Positions 24,480-36,988 of a DNA stretch of 64,000 nucleotides are shown piece by piece (position 1 is the stretch's first letter; every line of letters starts with the position of its first letter). The DNA is from Garcia nutans. Taxonomy: Eukaryota; Streptophyta; Magnoliopsida; Malpighiales; Euphorbiaceae. The notes beneath the pieces are model-generated. The model was given only the letters and a program-made list of their open reading frames with translations. It was not told the origin of the DNA and searched no databases. The stretch lies in assembly GCA_947685225.1 (NCBI GenBank), contig CANTUV010000004.1, positions 17,515,001 to 17,579,000 of the forward strand. The letters are read 5' to 3'. The position numbers and the translations under genes were made by a program.

Positions 24480-25227
24480 TTCCCCCCCCCCCCCCCCAAA
24501 GTATAACTTGAGCCTATGCCCATTTACTTTAAAATCACCTTTTTCTGGATGAGTTATTTCAACCACTCCAAAGGGGAAAACTTCCTTAACTGTAAAAGGA
24601 CCAGACCATCAAGATTTTAACTTACCTGGAAAGAGTCGAAGCCTCAAATTGTATAATAATACCTTATCTCCCTCTTGAAACTCTTTCTGCTCCTTAATGC
24701 TAGCATCATGCCATCTCTTAGTACGTTCCTTATACATTTTTGCATTGTCATAAGCTTGCAATCTCCACTCATCCAACTCATTTACCTGCAATTTTCTCCT
24801 TTCACCTGCACTAGCTAGATAAAGGTTAATCTGTTTTATAGCCCAAAATGCATGATGTTCAATTTCAATAGGTAAATGGCAAGCTTTTTCATATACCAGC
24901 CTAAATGGCATAGTGCCCAAGGGAGTTTTGAATGCAGTCCTAAAAGCCCATAGAGCATTGTCCAATTTCTCGGACCAATCCTTTCGGGATCGCTCTACAG
25001 TTTTTTCTAAAATTCTTTCTATCTCCCTGTTCGTGTTCTCAACTTGGCCCCTAATTTGGGGATGATAAGTGGTAGCAAACCTATGTGTAACTCCTAATCC
25101 TTTGAAAACTTTCTCAAAATGAACGTTACAAACGTGAGTACCCCTATCACTTATAATTGCTTTTGGTGTACCAAATCGAGAAACAACTTCTTCAAAAACT
25201 TCATCACAACCCTAGCATCATTGGTTG
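24480..25227 (-). pseudogene. Element E integrase core end and C-terminus
   Basis: The open piece 24965-24609 has ALWAFRTAFKTPLGTMPFRLVYEKACHLPIEIEH, characteristic of Athila-type integrases, then QEGDKVLLYNLRLRLFPGKL, the C-terminal DNA-binding module. The flanks, up to the D insertion at 25227 and down to 24480, keep recognisable core code but with stops and frame changes. The upstream part lies beyond D at 28396. Confidence 0.8.
24482..24497. repeat. Homopolymer run of 16 C
   Basis: A pure C tract at the end of the element E integrase code. On the coding (minus) strand it reads as a Gly run after the conserved KVNG-type end. Its length should be treated as uncertain. Confidence 0.8.
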
Positions 25228-28200
25228 TGTAATATCCTCATATATGCCCTAGAAGTTGTGATTATGTTGTTGTTGTTGTTATATAATTGGATTGAATATA
25301 TGTGTTAAATTACAAGAGAAAAGAAATAGAGAAAAGAATGTTTATGTATATGTGATTTGGGAAAGAATTTAGGGTTTAGAGAGAATGGTATATGTTGTGT
25401 ATATGATGATATATATAACATATAAGTTGGTCAAAATGAAGAGTCAAGGAAAGAAGATATTTATTTTTGTTAAGTGTGAAGTTACTATAAAGGGCATGTA
25501 ATGAATGGTAATCAAGACAAATGGTATAAGGGTGTTTAGGTAATTACTCTTGTTGAATCACTTGGTGGAGATTTAAAGAGGTGATATTTTGTCTTTTCTT
25601 CATTTCCTTCTTCTTCTTCTTCTCTTCTCCACGTTGGTTGGCTCCTCCTTAGACAAGAGAGAGCAAAGTGAGATTTGTTTAATTCTAACATCAAATTGAA
25701 GGGAGAATCAAAGGATTTAATTGAAGATTTGTGGAATTCAACAACTTAGGTAAGTTCTTTCTCTTGATTTTCCTTTGTTCTTTTGAAATTGTGTTTGGGA
25801 TTGGTGAGTTGATATGGATGGTTGATGGAGTGTGTTTGTGTATGGTGTGTGTAAAAGTGTTGAAATGGAATTAAAGATAAGAAGCTAGGTTGGTGTTGGT
25901 GATGGAAGAGTAAGAGTTGTGTTTAGTGAATTTTTTTTCTGTTTTACAATTAGTAAAGGCTGTGACTTGTATGATTTTTAATTAATTATAGAAAAATGTT
26001 CTTGAAGTGAATTTTTGATATGTTGTGCCTCTATGAGTCTAGAATGACTGAAAAATATGTTGATTCGATTTTGGAATGGTTATGAGTTTAGAAAGATTAT
26101 TTTTATTAGACCTGTTCCAGCAAGTACCTTAACTGAGACAGCTATATTTCGGGATTTTTAATAAAATGTAGAAAAATCATATCCAATTGAATTTTGGATA
26201 TGTTGTTGCTTAGTGAGTCTAGTATTTGAGAAAAATAATTTGGAACCACGTTGATTGAATTTGATTTATGGAATTCACAAAGTTCAGAACTGCTGCCAGG
26301 ATGCAGGGCAATTGGGGCAGTCTGGTTAGGTGAACTATTTGACCAAGATTTTGTGTTCAGTTTGATCTGAAATTTTAAAGGAATGATTTTAAGATACAAA
26401 ACTAAATTCTGTAAAAATTTTAGAATTTTTAGTCAAGTAGATTATTTTATACAATTTTTCAAAATAAGGATAAAATGGAGTCTTAAACCAGAATGTACTA
26501 TTCATATGGTCATTTTGCTAATATTCCTTTGGATTAGGTTTTGAAGAGATTGGGTTGCATTAACCTAAATGTGGAGAATTCTTGGAAAGAAAAGAAATGT
26601 ATAGATTGATGGGACTAGTTCTTGAGGTAAGTACCAATACATATGATTGTATTTAATTACATAATTTGAGGCTTAACACATTTGTTTGCAAATGTGTTAA
26701 GTGATCTATTATATTGTTAACATAATTGGACTAAGGTGATGATTGAATGATGTGAAGGATGTGAAGATCATTAACCAGGTAAGCATAAACCCTATTTGAT
26801 TGTATATCCTTATATGTCTTTGAACATTAACACATTGGGATGAAAGTGTTAAATAAGCTATTATATTGTGAATGTAAATGAAGAATATATATAAAGGATG
26901 AAATATGAAATGGGAAAGGTAGGAAGAAATGGGGATCATTCTTAAGGTATGTGCAATTTGTTATGATAAATGCTCTAGTAATGAATGATGTTAATGTGTT
27001 TTGAGAAGTGAGAAAATGTTATGTTATATGCATTGTGAATCTTGTGTATGGCAATGTATTATATGAATAATATACTTTGAAATGTGATATCAATGATGCT
27101 ATATGTATCATATGGATTGAGATATGATATGATATGAAGCCATTGTGATTGGCTATGATAATTCAATTGAAAGAGATAAGGCATGTTGGCCTAATTGATG
27201 ATGAGATTGATAATGAAATAATAAATGAATTGTTTGTTTAATATGTTATTCAGTTTCAGAGTTCTGGATTTGGGTGGCATGCCTAAGAAATGATGAAAGG
27301 TAACAGTCTTGCCGGGTTGAGGATCTCCTCATATGTGTTGAGTTGATGGTCCAAGAGACTGGGTCCGTTACACTATGAGAATTGTGAATATGAGATATAT
27401 GATTTGTAACAGTCTTGCCGGGTTGAGGATCTCCTCATATGTGTTGAGTTGATGGTCCAAGAGACTGGGTCTGTTACACTATCCATGGATAGAGATACAT
27501 GTATATACATTGCCTACGGGCGTGATGATTGTGACTATGAACCAAAGCAGTAACTCTGAACTTTGAATAACATATTAGTGTTTTGGGCCCGAGTCTGTCT
27601 TTATTGTCAATGTGAATTGCAAGTATTGAAATATTGATTGTGAGTATTAATAATGAATTATGCTTGGTGAATTGTGAATAATATAATGTTATTAAGTGTA
27701 ATATGTAAATGAATTGTGGTTGATGATAAAGGTTGTCTTTATTGTAAATGTGATTTATGATTTGTATGATATGTAATTTGTGTATTGCAATAATGATTGG
27801 TATGGTATATATAATGTAGGGGTATTAATATATTGGTTTTGAGTATTGGTGATGCATTGGGGTTGGTGATAATATTATGTATGTATGTACATCATATTTG
27901 AAATTAGCTAGGATATATTAAAGATGAAATTAAAAAGAAAAGAAGATATGATAAGAACTAATTATATATTGAATTGATGTATCATTATATGTCAATACTT
28001 CTATACTATATGTTTATATTTTATAGTTGGACTACTAAGCTCTCGGGCTTAGCGCGGGTGTTTATTCGCGCAGGTATATAGATGGAAGATATGAAGTCTT
28101 TTGTTATGCCACAAGAAGAGTAAAGTTTGTCGAGACCAACTAGAGGGTAATGCATACATGTATAAACTTTAATTATGATGTATTTCTGACGAGAGAGTAT

Positions 28201-28391
28201 TTATATGTATAAATGAAGTTTTTGATAAAGATAATGATTATTTAAATGTTATTTAAATTAATGTATTATGGTTTGAACTCTGTTACAGGTTTTTAAAAGG
28301 TAACGAAAAGTGACATCCTTATACTTTATATATTTACTGTATGTATACTAGGTATACGCATAGTACTTATATAGGGTATCGGGGTGTTACA
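25228..28391 (+). mobile_element. Solo LTR D
   Basis: 3164 bp, TGTAATATCC to GGGGTGTTACA, with GGTTG on both sides (25223-25227 and 28392-28396), inserted in element E integrase. It shares its first 200 bp closely with LTR C and the GGCTTAGCGCG...CGCGCAGG block near 28047-28073. It lacks a GACACGGCC array. It carries a 106-bp tandem duplication near 27300. Small open frames inside have no homology I recognise. Confidence 0.92.
27300..27482 (+). repeat. 106-bp tandem duplication in LTR D
   Basis: The block from GTAACAGTCTTGCCGGG to GTCCGTTACACTAT recurs starting at 27406 with very few changes. The second copy ends where the common LTR sequence (ATCCATGGATAG) resumes. Confidence 0.85.
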
Positions 28392-29492
28392 GGTTGCTAA
28401 GGCTTGGGCTTCAGGCCATTTAGATACATAGTCTATAGCTACAAGAATATATTTGTTACCAAGGGAATTTGGAAACGGTCCCATAAAATTGATACCCCAT
28501 AAATAAAAAATTTCACATACTAAAATTCCATTTTAGGGAATCTCATCACGAGATGAAATGTTTCCAGTCCTTTGGAAATGATCACAGTGGTTCACAAATT
28601 CGTAGCTATCCCTAAACAAAGTGGGCCAATAAAATCCTGATTCTAGTACCTTTTGAGCAGTCCTATTGGCTCCCATATGACCACCAGCTGGTCCAGCATG
28701 GCATTGACTAAGAATGTTCATTGTTTCGGGCCATGCCACACATCGTCGGATCATGTGATCCTTACATAATCTAAACAAAAAGGGATCCTCCCAAAAATAA
28801 TACTTTAAATCAGAAAAGAATTTCTTCTTTGCTTGATAAGTTAAGTCCTTAGGAAGTTCCCTAATAGCTAAATAGTTAGCAAAATCTGCAAACCAAGGTG
28901 TTTCAAATTTTAAATTACTTACCTCACTTACCATGGCATACAGCTGCTCATCGGTGAAGTGATAATTAATGTCCCCTTCTTTAAACCTCTCCAAGGTTGG
29001 ATTCTCCAAGCGAGAAAGGTGATCTGCTACCAGATTTTCAGCTCCCTTCTTGTCTTGAATCATCAAGTCAAATTCCTGCAATAACAAGACCCAACGGATT
29101 AGCCTAGGCTTAGCATCAATTTTCGTAAATAAATACCTTAAAGCCGAATGGTCTGTATAAAAAATCACTTTTGACAAGATTAGATATGATCTAAACTTGT
29201 CAAAAGTAAAAACCACAGCTAGCAGCTCTTTCTATGTAGTTGTGTAATTAGCTTGAGCTGTGATCAAGGTCTTGCTTGCATAGTAGATAGGCTGGAAGTA
29301 TTTCTCCTTGTGTTGACCCAAGACTGCTCCCACTGCAAAGTCACTTGCATTGCACATTAGTTCAAATGGTAGATTCCAATTGGGAGCTACCATGATTGGA
29401 GCATGGGTCAATTTCTCCTTAAAAGTTGTGAATGCTCTCAAACATTCCTCATCAAAAACAAAATCCACATCCTTCTCAAGGAGTCTTGTCAA
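28392..29492 (-). pseudogene. Element E RNase H and integrase N-terminus
   Basis: Frame 29492-29232 has the RNase H start with MCNASDFAVGAVLGQ, where the usual catalytic MCDASD has Asp changed to Asn. Frame 29216-28533 has FYTDHSALRYLF and VADHLSRLE of RNase H, then the integrase zinc region (CHAGPAGGHMG...), whose second Cys is lost (NHCDHFQRTG). Stops at 29232 and 28533 break it, and the D insertion cuts the integrase core at 28391. Confidence 0.82.
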
Positions 29493-29516
29493 TGGACGGG
29501 CTATCTTAGAAAAATT

Positions 29517-30198
29517 TCAAATGAACCTCCGATAAAAACCCGCATGTTCTAGAAAACTTCTGATGGCCTTCACAGATGTGGGTGGTGGTAACTTCTCAAT
29601 GGTGTCTATCTTAGCCCGATCCACCTCAATGCCCTTGTTTGAAATTTTGTGTCCCAACACAATTCCCTCTTGAACCATGAAATGACACTTTTCCCAATTA
29701 AGCACTAAGTTGGTTTCCTCACATCTCATTAAGACTCTTTCAAGATTTTCTAAACATCTGTCAAATGAGTTGCCATAGACCGAGAAATCATCCATAAATA
29801 CCTCCATAATATCCTCAACAAGTTTGTCAAAGATTGCCACCATGCACCTCTAAAAAGTTGTAGGTGCATTGCACAACCCGAATGGCATTCTTCGATATGC
29901 GAATGTCCCATATGGGCAGGTGAATGTAGTTTTCTCTTGGTCTTCCAGGGTGATAGGAAATTGGAAATAGCCTGAAAGACCATACAAAAAATAGTAATAC
30001 TCAATGCCCGGATAACCTCTCCAACATCTGATCAATGAAGGGTAAAGAAAAATGGTCCTTCCTAGTTACATCATTCAATTTCCTGTAGTCTATGCAAACC
30101 CTCCAACCGGTAACTGTTCTTGTTGGAATCAGCTCATCATTTTCATTAAGGACCACCATCACCCCTCCTTTCTTTGGTATTACCTGGACTGGGCTCAC
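29517..30198 (-). pseudogene. Element E reverse transcriptase
   Basis: Frames 30198-30001, 30035-29850 and 29843-29517 together carry CIDYRKLNDVTRKDHFSLPF, FAYRRMPFGLCNAPTTF and the catalytic FMDDFSVYG, then ISNKGIEVDRAKIDTI and AGFYRRF. The pattern is Athila-like. At least two frame changes and a stop disable it. Confidence 0.85.
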
Positions 30199-31824
30199 CT
30201 AAGAACTATCCGAGATCAGATATATAATCTCTGCATCAAGTAGTTTTATCACTTTAGCCTTCACTACATCTTTCATCTTTGGGTTTAGTCTCCGTTGTGG
30301 TTGCACTATTGGCTTGAATTCGTCCTCCATCAGTATCTTATGAGTGCAATAGGATGGACTGATACCCTTGATGTCTGCTATCTTCCAAGCTATCACTTTC
30401 TTATATTTTTGCAACAATTGGATAAGCTTTTCCTTTTGCTCAGAAGATAGGTGGGAACTCAGAATTATTGGTAATTTCTTCTTCTCTGCCAAAAATCCAT
30501 ACTCAAGGTGATCTGGAAGGGGCTTTAGTTCTAAGTTGGGTGGATCAATCACCGATGGTTTTGGCTTCTCTTCCTTTGGCATTTCAATAGTCTCATATGT
30601 CCTGCATTTGAACGAAATGCTTGCTTCAAGAAAAGCAAGTTGCTCCATTGCTTCTTGATCCTCAGCATTTTCCTGCAATAAACACAACTCAAGGGGATCC
30701 TTGGAAACAGTGTTAGTAACACAATTTATGGTCCCATGCTCAATAACATCATTGCATGATTCCGCCTCATCAAGTGAAAGTGAATGTTTCATAGCATCAT
30801 GTATCCTAAAAATAACTTTCTCATCACCCACTCTCAAAGTTAATGTGCCATCATGAACATCGATAAGGGCACGGGCTATATTTAAAAATGGCCTACCAAA
30901 AATAAGTGAAACATCAGCATCCTCATCAATATCAATGACAACAAAATCATTGGGGAAAATGAAATCCCCAACTTCTACCAACACATCTTCTATAATGCCA
31001 CGAGGGTGGACTACTGACTTATCAGCAAGTTAGATGGTCATAAGTGTTGGTTTAGGTTTACCAATGCCTAACTCTTTAAACATTTTATAGGGCATAACAC
31101 TTATGCTAGCCCCTAAATTAGATAATGCACTCTTAACCTCAAGGTTACCTATTAAACATGGAATGGTAAAACTACCTGGATCTTTTAACTTCTTAGGTAA
31201 ACTCCTTTGTAAAATTACCGAACTCTTTTCAGATAAATGCACTAAAGACACTTCCTCAAGTTTCCTTTTGTTAGAAAGAATATCTTTTAAAAATTTAGCA
31301 TATTTAGGCATCTGTGACAAAGCTTCAGCAAATGGAATATTAATGTGCAATTGTTTAAAAAGTTCAAGAAACTTACTGAACTGAGCATCAATATTGTCCT
31401 TGTTCAACCTTGCCGGATAGGGTACTCTAGGTCGATATTCCTTCAGTATGGGGCTGCTTTCTTGTGGCTGCTTCTCTTTCTCACTTTCTAGTGCAGTTTT
31501 CTCTCCCGAAGTGACAGGAGGATCATCTTCTTTTTCTTTTTCTTGTACTTCTGCCCTTTTCTCTGCCACTTCTCCTCTTTTCTCATCCACATTACCCTTG
31601 ATCTCTTTTCCACTCCTTAGTGTAATTGCCTTAAGCTGCTCTTTAGGATTTGCCTCAGTGTTGCTAGGCAAACTTCCTTGTGGTCTCTCACTTAGCAACT
31701 TGGCAATTTGCCCCACCTGATTCTCCAAATTATGAATAGAGGCTTGCTGATTTCTTAGGGTGGTTTCAGTTGATTGGAACCTAGTTTCAGAAGCTGCTAT
31801 AAATTTCTCCATCATGTCCTCCAA
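30199..31824 (-). pseudogene. Element E gag C-terminal linker and aspartic protease
   Basis: The piece 31824-31030 has a coiled-coil-like start, a Glu/Lys-rich linker and then LSNLGASISVMPYKMFKELG, the Athila protease active site with Asn where the catalytic Asp belongs. The piece 30984-30199 continues with FVVIDIDEDADVSLIFGRPFLNIARALIDV, the protease end, and the linker to RT. A stop at 31030 separates the two. Confidence 0.8.
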
Positions 31825-31994
31825 ATTACTCTTTCTTGGAGGGGCAGCTTGTTGATGTTGGGGCTGCTGGAATCCAGGGGGAGGTCTTGGATTATTTTGA
31901 TTATTCTATGAGAAATTTGGATGATTTCTCCACCCTGGATTGTACGTGTTGCTGTAGGGGTTATTCTGTTGTTGCCTTAGCATATTTCTAACAT

Positions 31995-33056
31995 AATCTA
32001 CTTACTCTTGCCTAGCAAACATGTTGCCACTTTGGCAATCTTGACTTTGGTGTCCATCCCCACACCATTCACAAGACATCACTTGCATTACTTTCCCAGA
32101 AGAAGAGGCCAAAGAATCAAATTTTTATTCAATGCTTCAAATTGGGCTGTCAAAGCCACCACAGGATCTAATTGGTGTGAACCCATGACCTTCAGCTTTC
32201 CTTGCTCCCTTGGGGCTTTCCACTGATAATTGGTGATAGCCATGTCTTCAATTAAATCCCTTGCTTGTTTAGGTGTCTTGTTGTTTATGGTACCACCAGC
32301 TGCTGCATTAATGGATTGCTTACTTACATAATTCAACCCATTGTAAAACGTTTGAATTTGAAGCCATAGTGGAAGTCCATGATGAGGACACCTTCTCAAC
32401 AAATCTTTAAATCTTTCCCAGGCATCATAAAGGGTCGTACCATCTTGCTGCAGAAAGGATGAGATATCATTCCTCAACTTAGCAGTTTTGGACGGTGGGA
32501 AGTATTTTTCTACGAATTTCTCTGCCAACTGACCCCATGAGGTGAAGGTTCCTGGAGGAAAAGATTTCAGCCACTTCTTTGGTCTATCTCTAAGGGAAAA
32601 TGGGAACAACCTCAGCCTAATTGCATCATCTGAGACTTTATTTATCTTGAATGTGTCACATATCTCCAGAAAATTCTCAATATGTGCATTAGGATCTTCA
32701 TCAGAAAACCCATCGAACTGACAAGTCTGTTGCACCATTTGAATTACATTTGCCTTTATTTTGAAGTTATTCGCAGCAATTATCGACCTTCGGATACTAG
32801 AGTCAGCTCCATTGAGATTGGGCTTAGCAAACTCCTGCATTGTTCTTGGCCCAGCTCCTTCCATCACTTCAAACTCTTCTTCTTCTTCTATTTCCAGATT
32901 TATTTCTGTTTCTGCGTCTTCCAAAACTACCTCCTCTTCTTCCTTTCGCATTCTTCTTAATGTTCTTTCTAGCTCTAGGTCTAATTCAAACAGTTGGGAT
33001 GAGGTACCTTTGGTCATAAACGGGAAGAAATACCTAAAATGATAGTCAACAAGCAA
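31995..33056 (-). pseudogene. Element E gag (Athila type)
   Basis: From 33056 the protein has an acidic N-terminus, then TMQEFAKPNLNGADSSIRR, IQMVQQTCQFDGFSDEDPNA and SLRDRPKKWLKSFPPGTFTS, the hallmark Athila gag core. The frame is lost near the T-run at about 32120, and the zinc knuckle CEWCGDGHQSQDC is read in another frame at about 32035-32073. It would be the capsid protein. Confidence 0.87.
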
Positions 33057-33129
33057 GAACCAATGTCAAAAACAAATGAAAATAAAACTAAATCAACAAT
33101 CTTGATTATATTACTAATATTGAAACCGT

Positions 33130-33149
33130 TGTCCTCGGCAACGGCGCCA
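33130..33149 (-). other. Element E primer binding site (tRNA-Asp)
   Basis: On the minus strand it reads TGGCGCCGTTGCCGAGGACA, the tRNA-Asp complement typical of Athila-group elements. It lies six bases from the presumed LTR end. Confidence 0.85.
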
Positions 33150-33807
33150 AAAACTTGGTGCATGCGTACCTAAATGCTATAGCAATACCGTAAGTGCACT
33201 GGTCGCCCAAGTAATAAAGTAGTGAGTGAGTTATCATTCCACTGAGGACAAGGTCAAGTACTAGTGCAAATCTTAACTATTGTTTAGCAAATCAATAGTT
33301 TTGTGATGTTCTATAATTAAAGACAATTAACTTAAATAAGTGAAAGTAAAGGGAAATTAATGTTGTGCAAATAGCACTTTGTAATTTCATTTCAAGCAAA
33401 CTATTTCATTGCTTTATTTACTTAATATGTATAACATTAAGAGTATGAGACTTGCATTCAATCTGGGATATTATATTTTCTCAAAACTCATTACTCTATA
33501 AGGTTCATCTTTGAGACCATCTTAAAGATCCAACCATGTAATATCCCGAAATAGACCCTAAGAGTTTTGGAGTTATTGTTGTTGTATTTGGATTTAATGT
33601 ATATGTGTATATGGGTAATATAAAGATAATATATATAAGACATATACATATACATCATATATATACATGGGATATAAAATTGGTGTAGGGAAAGTGAATT
33701 GTATATATATTTATATAATTAAGTAATAATAATAATGATAATAAGGACAAAAAGAAAAGAGAAGAAGAAAGTCAAAGAAAGAATATGTGGTGGAGATTTA
33801 AAGTTTT

Positions 33808-33810
<3 letters not shown>

Positions 33811-33855
<45 letters not shown>

Positions 33856-33892
33856 GTTGTTGTTGTTGTTGTTATTGTTATTGTTATTGTTA

Positions 33893-33930
<38 letters not shown>
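33811..33930. repeat. (ATT)n/(GTT)n microsatellite
   Basis: A compound trinucleotide run of 120 bp in LTR F. On the minus strand it reads as poly-Asn, which is not a protein feature. Confidence 0.9.
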
Positions 33931-33937
<7 letters not shown>

Positions 33938-33995
33938 GATAAGAACGGAAGAAGCAAGAAGTTTCTTTCTTCTTCTGCTTCTTCTTCTTTGTGGT

Positions 33996-33996
<1 letters not shown>

Positions 33997-34047
<51 letters not shown>
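33997..34047. repeat. (GA)n microsatellite in LTR F
   Basis: About 25 GA units. Comparable GA runs occur in both LTRs of element H (40996-41022 and 48141-48182) just upstream of a GC-rich leader-like stretch. Confidence 0.9.
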
Positions 34048-34051
<4 letters not shown>

Positions 34052-34420
34052 ATTTTGAGAAGATTGAAGATTTTTATTCAAGATTTGGCAAATAACCAAG
34101 TAAGTATTCATTCCTTTACATTGATTTCTATGGTTTGAGTTTGAATTTGATGTGGGTAGTTATGAGGATGATGATGAATTGTTGAGATTTGAGGTAGTTA
34201 ATATGTTAAGATGATGATAGTGAAAAATTGAAAGATATATATAGATTTAAATGGTTTTTTGTGAAGCTGATGAAGGATTAGTGAAATTGGTGGGTAAGGA
34301 TTTAATATGTATTAGTTGGAGAATTGAATAATTGATGTATGATTGATGTATGTTTGTGTTTAATGGAGTTTAAAACATAGAATACATGTGTTTGGTCCGG
34401 GAACAGAGGTATTTTGGGTG

Positions 34421-34619
34421 CCACGCCCGTGGCCATTGGCTGCCACGACCGTGGCCATTGGAAGCCATGGCCGTGGAGGTGTTGAACACAAGAAACAGAT
34501 TCACTTTATATGCCACGGCCGTGGGGATTGGAAGGCCACGACCGTGGCCATTTTAGAGCATTTGGGCAGAATTGGTTGTTAAGCCACGCCCGTGGGGGAA
34601 TGGTAGGCCACGGCCGTGG
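34421..34619. repeat. CCACGGCCGTGG palindrome array in LTR F
   Basis: Seven copies of a 12-bp palindrome (CCACGGCCGTGG, CCACGCCCGTGG, CCACGACCGTGG, CCATGGCCGTGG) spaced about 20-60 bp apart between 34421 and 34619. The position inside the LTR corresponds to the GACACGGCC arrays of LTRs B, C and G, but the motif has drifted to a different core. Confidence 0.85.
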
Positions 34620-36988
34620 GGCCCTAGAGAGAGAAGTCGGTTTGTAATTTGTGATCTAAAGGTCTAGTATGTGATTAATCTAAGAATAATTGTATTGAGA
34701 TTCATATATTTTATTATTTGAATGGAATAGGTTGTGAAGAAAATGGATGGCTCTAATTCAAGTGGTGAAGAGTAATTGAAAAAGGAAGTGTGTAGTTTGG
34801 TGTAAGTGGTACATAAGGTAAGTACAAACCCTATTTGATTGAGTATGTTTATATATTCTTAGATCTTAACACATTTAGCTATAAATGTGTTAAGTAATCT
34901 ATTATATTGTTGATGCTTATGAATAATGTAAATTGCTATGTATATATATATTATTAATGAAATATAAAATGTGAAAGAGGTGCTGATATGAGGAAATATG
35001 GCAAGTGAAAGATATGAGGATCATTAAAAGGTATGTGCAATATAATTGATTATAAATTGTAATACAATTGAGATATAAGGAGATGTGTGAAATTAATGTT
35101 ATAAGCTATAATGATGTAAATGATATGATTGAAGCATGTTTATATGATATGTTTGTTTAATTGATATTCAATATCATTGATGATATATATATATATACTT
35201 GAATAATGAAGTGTTATATTGGGAAATGAAATGTGAAGCCATTGTGATTGGCTATGATGATTCAAATGAGATATGAAGCCATTGTGATTGGCTATGATGG
35301 TTCAATTGAGATAAATGGGGCATGTTTGCCTATATTATGATGAGAATTGGAAATGGAATTGAGAATGAAATAATAAATGAATTGTGTGTGTCTAATATGT
35401 TATTCATTTTCAGAGTTTTGTTATTGGTGGCATGCCTAATGATAGTAACAATCTCTTGAAGTTAGGTTGGATTTGATCCTTGAAGCCAAGTTGGGTTGAA
35501 GTTTAACATGTTTTACTCCCCCTTGAAGCTTGGTTGGGTCTAATCCTTGAAGCCTAATTGAGATGTTACAACCCTTGAAGCTAGGTTGGATTGGTTCTTG
35601 AAGCCAAGTTGGGTTGATGCTTAGCATGCTTTGCTCCCCTTGAAGCTTGGTTGAACCTTAATCCTTGAAGCCTAGTTGGGATAATGATAAATGTGAAAAT
35701 TGAACCAAAACATTAACTCTGAAAGTGGAATGGCATATTAGTGTTTTGGGCCCATGCTTGTGTTTGTATATATATGGATTATTGAATAATGGAATAAATG
35801 AATAATGTTGAATAATGGAGTAAATGAATAATGAGATATATGTTGTCTTTGTTTTAATGTGAACTATGGAATGAAATATAATGTTATGTGATATATGGTG
35901 ATAACCATAGATTGAAATATATGATGATAATCATGGAATGAGATGTATACAATATATATAAGCAAATTATTGAAAGTGAATATAGCTTAAGAAGCTATGT
36001 TGAATGATGAGCTTATAAAATTATAACATGATGTGTAAAATGTATATGGATGTGGAAATGATGAATATTGCTTCATGAAGGTTTTGGGTAGTCATTGAAT
36101 TGTGAATTATTGAAATGAAGTGTATGTGTATATAATTATGAATAAAACATTAGTAAAAGTATATATGAAAAGTGTATTCACAATGGGAAAACATGATAAT
36201 AAAATAATGATATGTAAAGTTAATATATAAATATGATTTTATGAAATGTATGTTTATATGAATGTTTTGTATTACTAAGCTCTCGGGCTTAGCGCGGTTG
36301 TGTGATCGCGCAGGTGATTATGCGGTTGATTCGGAAGTTAAGCTGTTATGCCACGAGAAGGGTAAGAGTGTTTCGAGACCAACTAGAAGGTGATGCATAC
36401 ATGTATGATTTAATTGTGATGTATTATTCATACTATTATATTCATATGTAATAATGAAGTTTTGGTAAATAAGATTAAGATCATTGAACGTATAATGATT
36501 TTGTTAATGTTATTTAAATTAATGTAAAATTGTTAGAACTTGATTAAAGGTTCTGAAATTTAAAACTAAAAGTGACATTCTTATATTCTATATACGTATT
36601 GTATGTATACTAAGTATATGTATAGTACTTATATAGAGCATGGGGATGTTACAAACCACCTCAACAAAGGATTCTTAGTTTAATGACTTCCTACAAGAAG
36701 ATATAAGATATACTCTCCTTTTATCAAGAGTAATGTATCCTCTTTAAAAAATCTAAAATTCTTCAAAATAGACAAAAACCTTTGCAGAGTCATAATAGAC
36801 AACAAAAGACTAGTAGAGCCTTTATAGACCTATAGATGTCTTAACAAACCTTGTGGATTTTCCTAAGAGCCGCCCAACTCTTGGAGCTTTATGGCTCTTT
36901 CACATGAGCCAAATCACCCTTATACATGAGCTATATAGGGTCTTGGACTCTATTTAGGCATATTGAGCTTGGGCTGGATTTGAAATAT

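Larger units (their letters stand above)
22206..24480 (-). other. Element E post-pol region (non-coding)
   Basis: The minus-strand sequence following integrase of element E includes GTGCTGGGTGGGAGACAACC near 24400, a common Athila 3' landmark, and two CCCCACACTTA words (near 23003 and 24260). No env-like frame survives. Element A's 5' LTR joins it at 22205/22206. It holds a palindrome array at 22362-22828 and an (ATT)n run. Confidence 0.6.
33537..36653 (+). mobile_element. Solo LTR F
   Basis: 3117 bp from TGTAATATCCCG to GGGGATGTTACA, flanked by AACCA (33532-33536 and 36654-36658). It contains an (ATT)n/(GTT)n run, a (GA)n run, a CCACGGCCGTGG palindrome array, CTTGAAGC repeats at 35449-35680 like LTR C, and GGCTTAGCGCGG...GATCGCGCAGGT at 36287-36314. 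Confidence 0.92.
33156..36988 (-). repeat. Element E 5' LTR, interrupted by solo LTR F; outer edge uncertain
   Basis: The LTR 3' end (minus strand ...GCATGCACCA) abuts the primer site. Without F about 0.7 kb is visible. The outer end cannot be confirmed because the 3' LTR is off the window and another LTR-like sequence begins near 36989. Confidence 0.55.

Noticed and set aside
33772..33957. Minus-strand frame encoding a long poly-Asn protein
   Set aside because: It is the translation of an (ATT)n microsatellite in solo LTR F.
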